A DNA stretch of 64,000 nt from Symbiodinium natans. Taxonomy: Eukaryota > Sar > Dinophyceae > Suessiales > Symbiodiniaceae. The translations under genes and the position numbers were made by a program. The stretch covers positions 693,823 through 757,822 of the forward strand of contig CAJNDS010001768.1 in assembly GCA_905221605.1 (NCBI GenBank), in the 5' to 3' direction. Numbering within the stretch: the stretch's first letter is position 1; each line of letters starts with the position of its first letter. The notes under the pieces were generated by a model. The model worked only from the letters and a program-made list of their open reading frames with translations. It searched no databases and had not been told where the DNA came from. Of this stretch, positions 42,115-53,078 are shown one piece after another.

Positions 42115-42605
42115 ATGGCCCCCCCCCCTTTGGGCAAAGGGGGCTTAAGCCCCCCTTTAAGCCCCCCTTTAAGCCCCCCTGAAGCCCCCCTTCAAAGGGG
42201 TCCCTGCAAAGGGGGTCTTTTCGGGGGGGCGGGGGCAAAGGGTCAAAGCCCTTAAGCCCCCCCTTAACCCCCCCTAAGCCCCCCCTTAAGCCCCCCCTTA
42301 AGCCCCCCCTTAAGCCCCCCCTGAAGCCCCCCCTTTAAGCCCCCTTAAGCCCCCCCCTTAAGGCCCCATTTAAAGCCCCCTTTAAGCCCCCTTGAAGCCC
42401 CCCTGTAAGCCCCCCTTGAAGCCGCCCTTTAAAACCCCCTTTTCGCCCCCCTTTAAGCCCCCCTTTAAAGCCCCCGCCCCCTTTAGCCGCCTTAAAGCCC
42501 CCCTTTAAGGCCCCCCCGTTTTAAGAGGCTTAAAGCCCCCCCTTTGCCCCTCTTTTTAAGCCCCCTTAAAGCCCCCCCTAAAGCTCCCCCCTAAAGCTCC
42601 CCCCT
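42115..42605. repeat. AAGCCCCCCTTT pyrimidine-rich array
   Basis: Imperfect units of about 10-12 bases (TTTAAGCCCCCC). Strong strand asymmetry, C/T-rich on plus. It resumes at 43830-44335. Confidence 0.9.
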
Positions 42606-42614
42606 GAAGCCGCA

Positions 42615-42972
42615 ACCAAGCCCCCTCTGTGGAGGGTTTAGGCAGCAGTTTAAGAGGCCTAAAACTTGCTGGGCCTCTGGGCAGCAGTTTAAAAGGCGTA
42701 ATACTTGCTGGGCCTTCTGCGGAGGGTTTAGGCAGCAGTTTAAGAGGCCTGATACTTGCTGGGCCTTTTGTGGAGGGTTTGGGCAGCTGTTTAAAAGGCG
42801 TAATACTTGCTGGGCCTTCTGTGGAGGATTTAGGCAGCAGTTTAAGAGGCCGAATACTCGCTGGGCCTTTTGTGGAGGGTTCGGGCAGCAGTTTAAGACG
42901 TCTAAGAGGCTTAATTCCTGCTGGGCCTTCGGTGGAGGATTTAGGCAGCAGTTTAAGAGGCCTAATGCGAGC
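42615..42972 (-). repeat. 51-bp minisatellite (~7 copies)
   Basis: The unit contains GGCAGCAGTTTAAGAGGCC, ATACTTGCTGGGCC and a GGAGGGTTT end. Because 51 is divisible by three, the minus strand stays open and encodes a 17-residue repeat (PLKLLPKSSTEGPASIR). No start, domain or flanking exon supports a protein. Confidence 0.85.
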
Positions 42973-43061
42973 ATCGTGTTTGCACATGGGGGGGGGGCTG
43001 CGCCGCCCCCAACCCCCCCGCTTGTTTAAGCCGGGCAAACTCGCGTGGAAGCATATGAATC

Positions 43062-43262
43062 ATGTCCAAAACAAAACAAAACATGGGGTTCTCGGCTTAG
43101 CCCCGCGCCACGTCACTGCTATGCAAATGGGGGGGGCTGCGCCCCCCCCCAACCCCCCCGCTTTTTGCTGCCGGGCAAGCTCGCGTGGAAGCATATGAAT
43201 CATCTCTGAAACAAGACATGGGGTTCTCGGCTTAGCCCCGCGCCACGTCACTGCTATGAACT
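43062..43262 (+). repeat. ~140-bp tandem duplicate (two copies)
   Basis: ACATGGGGTTCTCGGCTTAG with CCCGCGCCACGTCACTGCTA occurs at about 43080 and 43217, each accompanied by GCGTGGAAGCATATGAATCAT. Poly-G/poly-C runs (GGGGGGGCTGCGCC) separate them. Confidence 0.7.
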
Positions 43263-43344
43263 CTCTGCTCCTTGAAACTCGACTAATGAACACAAAAAAC
43301 AAAAGAAGAAGCGAGCGGGGTGGAAATGCCCTTAAGCTCCCCTT

Positions 43345-43830
43345 TAAAAAGAGTCTCACTTCTCTGGTTTCGAAGAATGAAACCCAAAAAACAAAACAAG
43401 ATTCGAGGGGGGTGGAATTTAGAATACATCCCCTTCTTTCTTTTCGTAAAGGGAAATGTTTAGAGTCTCACTTCTCTGGTTTCGAAGAATGAAATCCAAA
43501 AACAAACACCAAATGTATAACAAGATTCGAGGGGGGTGGAATTTAGAACACATTCCCTTCTTTCGCTTCGTAAAGGGAAATGTATGTTTAGAGTCTCACT
43601 TCTCTGGTTTCGAATAATGAAATCCCAAAAAAAGACAAAAATGTAACAAGAGTCGAGGGGGGTGGAATTTAGAATAAATTCCTTTCTTTCTCTTTTCAAA
43701 TGGAAGTTAGAGTCTCCCTTCTCTAGTTTCGAAGAACGAAATCCAAAAAACAAAACAAGATTCGAGGGGGGTGGAATTTAGAATAAATCCCTTCTCTCTC
43801 ATATTCAAGACAAAGTAATGTTTAAGTCCC
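43345..43830 (+). repeat. ~110-bp tandem repeat (4-5 copies)
   Basis: The unit contains AGAGTCTCACTTCTCTGGTT, CGAAGAATGAAATCC, GATTCGAGGGGGGTGGAATT and CCCTTCTTTC, spaced about 105-120 bases. Minus-strand frames rich in KEFILNSTPLDSC derive from it. Confidence 0.85.
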
Positions 43831-44335
43831 CTTTTTTTCAGCCCCCTTAAGCCCTCCCCCTTCAGCCTATCTAGCCTCCTTTTAAGCCCCCCTTTAAGCC
43901 TCCCCCCGTTTAAGCCTTTTAAGCTCCCTTCAAAGCCCCCTTGAAGCCCCCCCTTTGAGCCCCCCTTTAAGCCCCCCTTCAAGCCCCCCTTGAAGCCCTT
44001 TAAGCCCCCCTTTAAGTCCCCCCTTTACCTTCAAGCCCCCCCTTGAAGCCTTCCCTCTTAAGCCCCCCTTTAAGCCTCCCTTTAAGCCCCCCTTGAAGCC
44101 CCCCTTAAAGTCCCCTTTAAGTCCCCTTCAAGCCCCCCCCTTAAGCCCCCCCTTAAGCTCCCCTTAAGTCCCCTTTAAGCTCCCCCTTGAGCCCCCCTTA
44201 AGTCCTCCCTTAAACCCCCCCTTTAAGCCCCCTTTAAGCCCTTTAAACTCCTTCAAAGGGTCCTCCCCCTTTGCCCCCCCCCTTAAGCCACCCTTAAGCC
44301 CTCCCTTCAGCCCCCCCCTTTAGCCCCCCTTTGAG
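43830..44335. repeat. Second AAGCCCCCCTTT array
   Basis: Same C/T-rich unit as 42115-42605, so the 51-bp and 110-bp minisatellites are enclosed between two arrays of the same simple sequence. Confidence 0.9.
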
Positions 44336-46200
44336 CAAAAGTGATGAGTCCAAGCCAAGAAAACTCCAAACTCCAAACCTCGAAACTTCTCAACTCCATA
44401 CCCTGGCCAGATCCTAGACCCCTGGACCCCAGACCCCGAAACCCCGAAACTCCTGAACCCTAAACCCCTAAGCTCTAAACTCCCAAACCCCTCAACCCAG
44501 CCATCCGAAAGCTAACCTCAGCGCCTTCAAAAAAAACCATCCAGCAATTTTGGGCAGCGTCGCGCTGAGCGTGCAGAAGCTTGTCCGAAGCAGCCGTCTT
44601 TGTCATTCTGCAGTGATGCAGAACTGCAGCTGTGGAGGTCCGTCCTGGCGAAGCCAGAATTGCTCTGAAAGCGGGGTCGCCCGACTTCCCGGTTTTGTGC
44701 AGATTCGTTTGCAAGACAGCAGAATGAAAGTTTTTGGCAGGCTTGAGCTTTGAACAGCAAAGATATTCAAGCGTGTTGCAGCGATTTCAAGTTGCCATGT
44801 GCCCTATGAAGAAGATTTTGGGAAGGGCGACGTCCCCAGCGACAGGGTTGTGCACGTGGGTTTGGAGTGGGTTCGACCATGTTTTTTGAAGGGACTGTGT
44901 TTGGGGTGGGTTCGGCGTGGGTTTGGGTGGGTTTGGCTGGGTTTGACCATGCTTTGAATGGACTGGAGTGGGTTTGACCGCATTTTGAATGGACTTGGGG
45001 TGGATTGGACCTGTTTAGAAGAGGTGCGGGTGGGTGGGGTGGGTTTGACCGTGTTTTTGAAGGTGGAATGGCTTTGGGGAAAAGGGCAGCGATCCGGTTG
45101 CTTGCGCCCGCCGATGCCACAGCTTGAAACAACGTTGCTCATGCAGACAGTGCAAAAGCAGCAACAGATAGCACAAAATAATGTCATTGGCAGATGTTGA
45201 ATAGGTCAGTCATGGTCGCCCCATGCAGCGCCAGAGACTGAAGGTGACAGCTCAGATCTTTCGCCAACAGAGCAACTGATGTTGACACAGAGGCAGCAAT
45301 TCGCAACTTCAGGCCAAAGAACTTTATCTCCAAGATCCCCAGCAAAGATCTTTGTTCTGAGCTTAGTTTTTTGCTCACATGTGAATTCGTTGAGTTTGCA
45401 CACTTCGTGAGTTTTTGACTCAAGGCCTGCGAGTGAAAAAGACGTGTTCTGAGTACACAAGGTTCTAGTTCACAGGGAGTCTGGAGGCCAAACCCAAACT
45501 TGCCTCTAGGCACTCACAGAGTCCTAACAGCCACCACCATGCACAGGCACCACAAGGCACAAACTCCGTACTGCGTGGAAGAAGAAGTTGTAGGAAGACT
45601 GCAGGGTGAAGCCTGAGTCTGTGGAATTGAACACGCCCCCACGAGAAGTTAGTGATGCTCACACGAGGAGTCCAAGAGGTGGACGTGAACGTGGAAGCTC
45701 GTTTGCCTATCATGAATGCGGAGACAAGGCGAAGGTTAGACCCTTTTCCGGGTTTGGGACAGGCAGAAAGTGCCCTTTCTGCAGCAATCTAGTCGCTCCC
45801 TCAGCCACCGTGAGGCAGCAAAGTTCCCTTGACTTGCTTGTCTTATCTATTTGGGCCTTTTCAATTGTACGTTACTGCACTCTACTGCTTCCATGCTGCT
45901 TCCACGCCTTACACTTTTCACCCACAGTGTTTCAAAACCTGAGAGCTGGCCTACTTATGTTATTTATTGTTCCGTGGTGGTTTCTGTAGCGCCTTTGCTG
46001 GGTCTTCGGACCGGAGGGCCAATCTCTCATAGGCATGTGCTGGGTCCCAGGACTTGTAGTTTGCACAAAGTGCTGTCGTTTCTTGACAGACTCGACAGAC
46101 CACCTGGATGTGACCAAAACAGTCCCACAGACAGAATTCTGAAGAAAAACTGAGTTCGAGCCGAGTTCTGGGTTGAATTCGGCAAAAAATGGAAAACGAG
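44336..46200. other. Mostly unique sequence, no supported gene
   Basis: Contains a G-rich degenerate repeat at about 44850-45060 built on GTGGGTTTGACCATG and GAATGGACT, giving minus frames rich in KHGRTHSNP. Short frames at 45206-45513 and 45606-45989 show no domain. Confidence 0.4.
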
Positions 46201-46224
46201 AAAAAGTGAAGGTTTAAGTGCAAG

Positions 46225-46298
46225 GCGAAGGCGAAATCAGTCAGCAGTCATCAGTCATCAATCATCAATCATCATCATCATCATCATCATCAGCATTG

Positions 46299-46336
<38 letters not shown>

Positions 46337-46890
46337 ATCATCAGTCGTCAGCAGTCAGCAGTGTTATCAGTGTCAGTTATGAATCATCAGTCTGAGTCTG
46401 AGTCAGTTTCGCAGATGCAATCACTGAATTGCATCAAAAATTTCATGGTCTTGTGTAACGGTAACGTTTATTATCATTTGTCACTATCATGATGCATGAG
46501 TTCATGATGATCATCATGACCATCATGACGACATCATGATCATCATGATAATCATGATCTCATGAAAAATTTTCATTATCGCAGTTAGAGTTGGAATCAC
46601 AGAATGGCGATCATTTTGAATCATTCATCATGTCATTGAATCATTCGTCTTCATCATCTTTTTCTTTTTTCAAATCATTCTTCATCAGATTCAGATTCGT
46701 CAGTGAGTAAGTCATCAGAATCAACACGTTTCATCGTTTCAATGGGAATTGGGAATCGAAATGAGATCTGGAAATACGACGTCGACTTTTGAGCCGAAGA
46801 TTGTTGTCAGGGATTCACAATAGTCATGAGTCATGACATGAAACCATGACCTCGCGAAATCAATGAATCAGTGACGAGTTGACGAGTCAT
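46225..46890. repeat. ATC / ATGATC simple sequence
   Basis: (ATC)n and CATCAGT units, then a stretch (46490-46565) dense in TCATGATCATCATGA palindromes that can form alternative hairpins. It grades into a TCGACGA-rich tract at 46970-47110 that encodes Asp/Arg-rich frames. Confidence 0.85.
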
Positions 46891-47491
46891 CAGTGTAGTG
46901 GCAATGTTTGTTGATCAACGAGTGCTGACTGCGAGGCAGCGAGCATTGGCAAGCGCATTTCAACTCGGCACCGCTCGGCGGCGGCAAATGCGATTCGACA
47001 ACCCCGCCCGACGACAACTCGACAAGTTAGACAAATTGACTCAACGTTTTCGACTGTTCGACGATTCCGCTCGAAGATTCGACGATGACGACGACGGCTC
47101 GAACCCGAAGGAAGACGACAATACGACAACGAGTGTTGTTTTGAAAGCTGCGACTTTGAGACATTTTTGTCAAACCGGATGTAATAGCCAGACTGCTAGG
47201 CAGCCAGCATCAACCGGGCCGTGTTCACTTGCTCCAGGGCTTACTGCGTTCATGATACAAACCGTTCCACGCGATTCGTCTATGCAGTGTTCTTCGAATG
47301 TAGACAACGTGGCGCAGGGCATAGTGTTTTGGGACATGGTTGCTTGATTCGTGACGATGTTGTCAATTTTTCAATGTTTCCAGAGTTCTTGAGAAGCTGA
47401 CACCGCTGACGCCCTTGCTTGCCGGCTCCGAGCTTGCGTCGGGACCTTATTCTAGTCTTACATTCACCCAAAAACCCGTTCCTGTTCTTCA

Positions 47492-47830
47492 TTGTTCTTC
47501 TGTAGCCTCAAGAAGTCAACAGCTATGCGTCTGTACGTTGACACAAGACAAACAGCAAGTTTGCAGTCAATGCACACAGTCAGATGCAAAACTGCGTCAG
47601 ACACGTTATGGTGTTGGCTGGCATCTTTGGGACTCACTCGTGTGGATCGCCGGCGGGTTTACATTCCGCATAAAGCAAGAAGTGATTTCCTGAACAGCTA
47701 TGGTGCAGAAACTGCCGAAAAAATCTGCAAACATAACTTTTGGTCTTGGAAGCACCTCCTTTGTTCATTTGACAGAGTGTTCTGGTAGAAGCTTGCAAGA
47801 ACATACCGTGCCAACAAGTGGACACTATAT
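47492..47830 (+). other. Possible upstream coding remnant
   Basis: A 98-codon frame includes LWCWLASLGLTRVDRRRVYI, and a second frame (47700-47927) runs into the next. Both have a more protein-like composition than their shadows, and may be decayed 5' parts of the frame at 47873-48601. No family recognised. Confidence 0.3.
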
Positions 47831-47872
47831 AGAAATGGCCTTCCTCCTGTCGAGATTTCGCCAGGCGGCTTA

Positions 47873-48601
47873 TTGCAAGATCCGGATAACGCTGCAGCAG
47901 ATGCTTTGCAGGACATCGCCAAGCTAGAAGATGCTGTCACTGTCCGCCCTGCGAACCCTGGCAGTGCAGAGATGCGTGGCGTGTTGCAGGAAGCAGCCGT
48001 GGCTTACTTTGTCTCACAGCTAAGGCATTTTGAACAAACAGCTCCAAGGCTTTATGTTGCCAGGGTGCCTCGCAAGTCGCTTGTTACGCTGTTGAGCCGA
48101 GTGCAGGGAAAGCGTGCACCTGCACTGTCGTTGGCTGAAGAAGTGCAACACTCACTGGCAAATTGGATGACGCCGAAAGGTTTGATGTGCTTTTCTGTTG
48201 TGGCTGCAAACCCTGCTCGTGCCAAGACAGCAAGCAAGAGCATGCTGGCTTCGACGGATGTTGCAATTGCAGTGCACCAAGTGGTCAAGATCAAGAAGCA
48301 ACGTGTCTATGTTGGATCTACACCATTGAATGTGTCCTTCTCGGCTGAGTTTTCTGTACTTCCAGAGAAAGTTCCCCTTGTTTCGACAACTGGAGTTTTT
48401 GATGCGGCAGCCCTGCAGACTGCGATTGCGTGGGATTTCGATCCTTGCCTTTGCTATGCCATTTCCGTGCAAGGCAGCTTGAAGATGGAACAGGGAATGT
48501 CTTGTCTTCTGCAACAACTGGTGGCAGCGCCAGATGGCTTGCAGCTTAACGAGCATTCTTTGGCAGAACACGAAGACCAGTTGCATCTTCTGAAGGACTA
48601 A
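47873..48601 (+). CDS. Unrecognised 242-codon ORF
   Basis: A continuous frame ending at TAA. Composition is protein-like, with mixed helices (EDAVTVRPANPGSAEMRGVL), a likely basic strand (VVKIKKQRVYVGS) and no low-complexity repeats. No catalytic motif or transmembrane segment is recognised. The real start is uncertain: reading continues in another frame upstream, so the ATG at 47873 may lie inside a frameshifted gene. It is followed at 28 bases by a second, broken frame on the same strand, suggesting one degraded multi-domain protein or element. Confidence 0.45.
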   Translation: MQDPDNAAADALQDIAKLEDAVTVRPANPGSAEMRGVLQEAAVAYFVSQLRHFEQTAPRLYVARVPRKSLVTLLSRVQGKRAPALSLAEEVQHSLANWMTPKGLMCFSVVAANPARAKTASKSMLASTDVAIAVHQVVKIKKQRVYVGSTPLNVSFSAEFSVLPEKVPLVSTTGVFDAAALQTAIAWDFDPCLCYAISVQGSLKMEQGMSCLLQQLVAAPDGLQLNEHSLAEHEDQLHLLKD

Positions 48602-48627
48602 AGTTTTAGTTTTCAGCTTGGGTAAGG

Positions 48628-49125
48628 GTGGGGCTTGAAGAAACCCTGAAGAAAATCCGTTTACACATGTTAGAAGGGTTCGTCTTAGCTGGCAGAACCA
48701 TGATTTTGGCAGCTTGCTCCAGGAACACTGTTGGGAGAGATGTTTGGCAACTTACAGATGCTGGGCGCAAGGCAATCGTAACATGCTATGAAAGTTCCAA
48801 AAAGCCCACTGTTCTTGTCCAGTTGCGGGATGTACCTGTCACAGAAATGAACAAGTATAAACTCATAATAAGTTTAGACAAGGAAGGCTGGACAATGCGA
48901 GTCGTTTCCAAAAAGGAGAGTTGCGTGCTTCGAGCAGAAGAGGCTGGTACTTGGCGGATTCTGATTCGAAGAAAGAGTGGTGTGTGCTGGCTGGAGCAAC
49001 TTTGGCAAATGTCAAGCCGTTGTACCTGCAGCTGCTATTGCAAGCTGGCAATCACAAGAAGAGAGTTCCTTACCTGGCTGCGGCGATTGTGTACTACAGC
49101 CTATCCAAATGTCGCAAAGCACACT
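48628..49125 (+). pseudogene. Frameshifted unknown coding remnant
   Basis: Reading starts ...GLEETLKKIRLHMLEG and runs to WTMRVVSKK. It then continues more sensibly in another frame (RASSRRGWYLADSDSKKEW, CVLAGATLANVKPLYLQLLL, KKRVPYLAAAIVYYSLSK), implying a one- or two-base indel near 48917. No family recognised. Position directly after 47873-48601 suggests a common origin. Confidence 0.45.
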
Positions 49126-49129
49126 TAGG

Positions 49130-50434
49130 ACTCAGGAGGACTCACCTTCGCAGCGCTTCCTGCCTCATCGGAATCCTGTTCCGCCTCGGCACCGTTCGCC
49201 TTCTTCCAGCCTTCTGCGGCAACACACGCAAGACTGCATTACCGGTCTTACGAGCAGCTGTGTTGGAAAGAACATACATCATCCAGCTTGCCTAAGCAAG
49301 CTGTGGAAACCCATTCAGGCACCAAAGAAACGTCGGCGACTCCGCCGGTTGGTCAGCCTTGCGGAATTTTAGAGAAGAAGCAGAGCACCCTCCAGGACGG
49401 CCACGCCTAAGAACCTTGCTTGGGACCCATTGCCAGGAACCCTCAAGCACTCCACGATGAGATGGAACAGCTTGCTGCCAAGGAAGTTCTGCCCATAACA
49501 ACGCCTGCCCAGAGGCCCAGGCAAAATTTCTCTGCCGGAAGCTTATATGGGTTCCATCTGCATTTGCTGATGCCAGACGATACTGTCTTACATCCCAATT
49601 TACTTCTCCAGAAGGCTTCTTCTGGCGATGCAGAGGCTCAGAATGGCACTTGTGTGCAAAGAGAGGGTGACAGACAGAACGCCGCAAGGGAAGAACGATG
49701 TGCTGACATAAAGAAGGAACAGGGGCGAACCGTGCGGTTTTGGACTTTACTATGGCACCTTGCTACAAAGACAAAAATCTGACAGGCTGGCAGACAACAT
49801 GCACAAGGCCTGCGCACAACATTGATGGTCGCAAATGTACCAAGTAAGTTTTGTTCAGTGTGGCTGGCAGTGCAGGTATGTGTTGCAGAATGTTTGTTAA
49901 CACTGTTGAATAGACCCTACATCTGCTTCAACGGCCGGAAACTCTTCTCCAGCACCATCTTCTGCAGGCACGAAGTGCTGGAAGCAGCGTCGTTGGGCAG
50001 AGGCGCAGAACGTGTCTTGGCAGCAGGCCGGCATTTGCGTCGATGCTTCTTGGCAGGCTTTGTGTCCTCCAGGCTTCCAATCATCGGTGTGACCTGCTTG
50101 AATGGCCTGTCTCTTGCGTGTCCGTGGAACAAAGTCAGGGTTCAGCAGTTGCTGTGGACGTAGATTCATTGTGAAGAGATTCTGTTACACGGTGGGCATC
50201 TAGAAACAGTCTGCTTGCGTCACTAGAACCGGCAAGCGTCAGGTTTTGCATCCCAACTTGAATGGCTTCAGAACTCGGAGCACACCCATGTTCAGCATCA
50301 AGGTGTCACTGGCTTTGGCCAGCTCAGTCACGGATGTCGTCTTTCAGGTATGCATTTAAAAGAGTCGTGCTGCAGAAGCATGGGTCTTTTGCCAGTGCGC
50401 TTGTGGAAGTGTTTGGTGCCAATTGTGCGCAGTT
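49130..50434. other. No supported gene
   Basis: Short frames on both strands (49292-49687 minus, 49420-49782 plus, 49822-50163 plus) without recognised domains, starts or repeats. It may be a continuation of the decayed sequence before it. Confidence 0.35.
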
Positions 50435-50698
50435 ACTGCGGGGGCACTCAAACGTGTCCTACGCTTCTTGTGTCTTTCTGGGGTCGGATTTGGCTTCACT
50501 TGAGGCACATTCTCCAAACCCCCAGCAAAGGGCCTACCTTGTCCCAAATCAATAAGTGTTGTCGAAAATCCCCTTTCCCCAATGGCAATGTTGCAACACG
50601 TTGGTCATGTCAGACCGACCTTCGGCATCCAACATTGCCATTGGGGGCTCGGGGGCACACGCAAGGGCTTGTGACCGGAGACAAGCATCCTTTTCCAG
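50435..50698 (+). repeat. ~260-bp direct repeat, copy A
   Basis: ACTGCGGGGGCACTCAAACG to ...GCATCCTTTTCCAG; a near match to 52167-52411, offset 1732 bases. It contains perfect 17-bp inverted arms (50577-50593 and 50630-50646, CCCCAATGGCAATGTTG and its complement) around a 36-base loop. Confidence 0.85.
50577..50646. repeat. 17-bp inverted repeat
   Basis: Perfect complementary arms with a 36-base loop, present in copy A only. In copy B (52167-52411) 19 bases at the left arm are missing, which removes most of the stem. Confidence 0.85.
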
Positions 50699-50769
50699 GC
50701 TCTTCAGGCTCCAAGTCCTTGCGATTTCAAGGTAGCTCTCAAGGTCGGGCTGCGCTGCTTACTGCGTTC

Positions 50770-51062
50770 TGCAGACCCTGCATGTAACACTGCAGCAACC
50801 TGCAGACCCTGCAGACCTGCAGCAAGCATGCGGACTCTGCAGCAAGCCTGCAGGCCCTGCAGCAGCCTGATGCAGCAAGCCTGCAGACCCCTGCAGCAAG
50901 CCTAGCTGCAGGGTCTGTAAGCTGTCGGCAAGCCTGCAGACCCTGCAGCAGCCTGCAGGCCAGCAGCGCCTGCGGGCAACCTGCAGACCCTGCCGCACGC
51001 CGCCCCTACAGACCCTACAGCAAGCCTGCAAACCCTGCTGCCTGCCTCTCCCCCAGCCTGCA
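50770..51062. repeat. CTGCAG-rich degenerate repeat
   Basis: Roughly 15-25-base units around GCCTGCAGACCCTGCAGCA. The minus strand is open but encodes low-complexity sequence (AGLLQGSAGLL). No gene. Confidence 0.75.
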
Positions 51063-51204
51063 TGGCTTCCAGTCTTCAATTACTTGGGCATTTTCCTGCA
51101 TTCACACAGAGTCCATTTCCCCTTGTAAACACAAAGGCTTGAAGGCCCCAGAGTCTGCAGGAAGCTTGAAAGCCCCTGACCTGTAGAACTGCAAATTAAA
51201 AGCC

Positions 51205-51362
51205 AGGTGTCACATGCTCCGCGCTGTAGGAAAAGCTGGATTTTTCCGCCAGTCTAATTTCATGAAAACTAGTACTACACGCTCCGGGCTGTGGGAAAAG
51301 CTGGATTTCGCCTCGGGTGTAATTTCATCAAAACTGGTACTACACGCTCCGTGCTGGGGAAA
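51205..51362 (+). repeat. ~68-bp tandem repeat with TACTACACGCTCC
   Basis: Two full copies and a partial third of a unit with CTCCG(C/G)GCTGT(A/G)GGAAAAG, CTGGATTT and TAATTTCAT(G/C)AAAACT. TACTACACGCT recurs outside the array at about 51430. Confidence 0.75.
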
Positions 51363-51365
51363 AAC

Positions 51366-52166
51366 CACAGTGTACTACATGAATGCATAGTTTTTTCAAA
51401 ACTTTAAGGTTCATGTAATGTTTCTACTTGGAATCAAGGTACTACACGCTGTTTTCCCGCATTTTTTGAGTGTAGTACTCGTGTACAGGTCTGCTACACG
51501 CGCTTTCTCAAGGGTTATACGGTTTACCAGTCTTTCAAATACTCAAGTAAGGCCTCACAATCCCCTTCAAGGGCTCCAAAACCTCATCAGGACCTCCCAG
51601 AGCCTTTTTTCCACTTCTGCGGGCTGCCCGTTGGAAAAATCGCTGAAAAACGTGGTATCGCGCGGGTCCACATTCAGGACCGACAAACGACGAGAAACAT
51701 AGGACGCATCAGAGTACCCCCCCAGTGGCAACCTGAATGGCGCCTATATGAATAAGTACAGGCCCACCACCGACCGCTTGCCACGCAGCGGTGCATTTTT
51801 ATTGTCTTATGTCGGGAGCGGTCCTCACGTCGGGCAAAATTTCGGCGAGCTTCAAAAGTGTGTCTTCTCATCAGAAATCGCACAGTTTTTGGCCTTCATT
51901 TTGAGGCCAGAAATTGGGTCCCAAAACTGGGTCTGCCTGATTCGAAACTCTTAGAGAAGATCCCATTTCGGGCTTCGCTTTGGGGCCCAAAAATAGGACC
52001 CCAGAATGGGCCGTGAAACGTGGCAAGTGTGCTTTCAATTTTGCGGAGACACGCAAAGCATGCACCACATGTTTGGGTCGGGCGCAAAGATAATCAGCGG
52101 TCGCTTAAGACTGTTGGCAATAGCGTTATAACGGAACAAGTATTGCACATGACAAGCTGAATTGCA
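51366..52166. other. No supported gene
   Basis: Interval between the two 260-bp direct repeats. No domain is recognised; short minus frames at 51674-52087 contain a repeated LGPNF/FGPQ-type wording from GGGTCCCAAAACTGGG-like repeats. Confidence 0.35.
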
Positions 52167-52411
52167 ACTGCGGGGGCACTCAAACGTGTCCTACGCTTCT
52201 TGTGTCTTTTTGGGGTCGGATTTGGCTTCACTTGAGGCACATTCTCCAAACCCCCAGCAAAGGGCCTACCTTGTCCCAAATCAATAAGTGTTGTCGAAAA
52301 TCCCCTTTCCCCAATGGTCATGTCAGACCGACCTTCGGCATGCAACATTGCCATTGGGGGCTTGGGGGCACACGCAAGGGCTTGTGACCGGAGACAAGCA
52401 TCCTTTTCCAG
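52167..52411 (+). repeat. ~260-bp direct repeat, copy B
   Basis: Second copy of 50435-50698, with the 19-base deletion removing CAATGTTGCAACACGTTGG. It could be an LTR-like or solo-duplicated sequence; the 1.47 kb between the copies lacks element genes. Confidence 0.85.
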
Positions 52412-53078
52412 AGCAAGAACAAGTGCTTCTGCACCAAGTGTTCTAAAGCTATGTTGAAAGTGAAAGCACTTATCAACAGTCTGGCGAAGGAATTTTTGCT
52501 TGAAATTGCGAGCTGAATGCTTTTATTTCCGATCGCAGTTGGTGAACCAAACCGTGAAAGCGCCAAGCATTCCAGAAATCGTGCGAAAGGTTGAGCATGA
52601 GATGAACTCAACAGTCTCGATTCCGATGTACATGCTGGCGGATTACAGATCCAAGAAGCTGATTCGGTGATGGCTTTGCTGCGAAGTTTGCATGAGAAGT
52701 GCCGAAGCCACTGCTTGCTGCATGGCAACAGCGAATCGTGAAGATTTGAAGCGCGTTGCTCTGAAGTTTGAAGTGCAACAGAGGGTGTGGTCTGAAGGCT
52801 TCAACCTTTTAGGGGTCCCAACAAGGGAAAGGGCGACGAAGAAAAAGGAAAAGGCAAAGGAAAGGAACAGAGGCAAGCGTGACCAGCAAAGGTGCTGGAA
52901 GACGATCTCAAAGCCAGAACAAGAAAGATGTGAGTGCTACCGGGGAGGCCACGCACAAGCGGACGTGACTTTTGCACACAAAAGCGGACCCAGAATCTGG
53001 CCTCGGAACAATTTCCTGCGCAAAGACCCGGAGCACATATGGAAAACCTACTCCTGCGGAAAAATACAGCTGGGTTAG
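52412..53078 (+). pseudogene. Degenerate copia-type gag remnant
   Basis: From about 52400 the text shows helical gag-like wording in several frames. 52692-53078 holds LKRVALKFEVQQRVW, a Lys/Arg-rich stretch (RERATKKKEKAKERNRGK), then CYRGGHAQADV. The last keeps the C-x4-H-x4 spacing of a CCHC zinc knuckle but has Val for the final Cys. The 2.1-kb duplicated block begins at the codon after this Cys/Tyr. Confidence 0.4.

Noticed and set aside
42556-43038. 160-codon repeat protein (PLKLLPKSSTEGPASIR)
   Set aside because: A 51-bp minisatellite stays open by arithmetic; no supporting start, flanking exon or homologous domain.
42115-43830. CRISPR array
   Set aside because: Regular repeats are present but without unique spacers of constant length or cas genes, and the context is eukaryotic.
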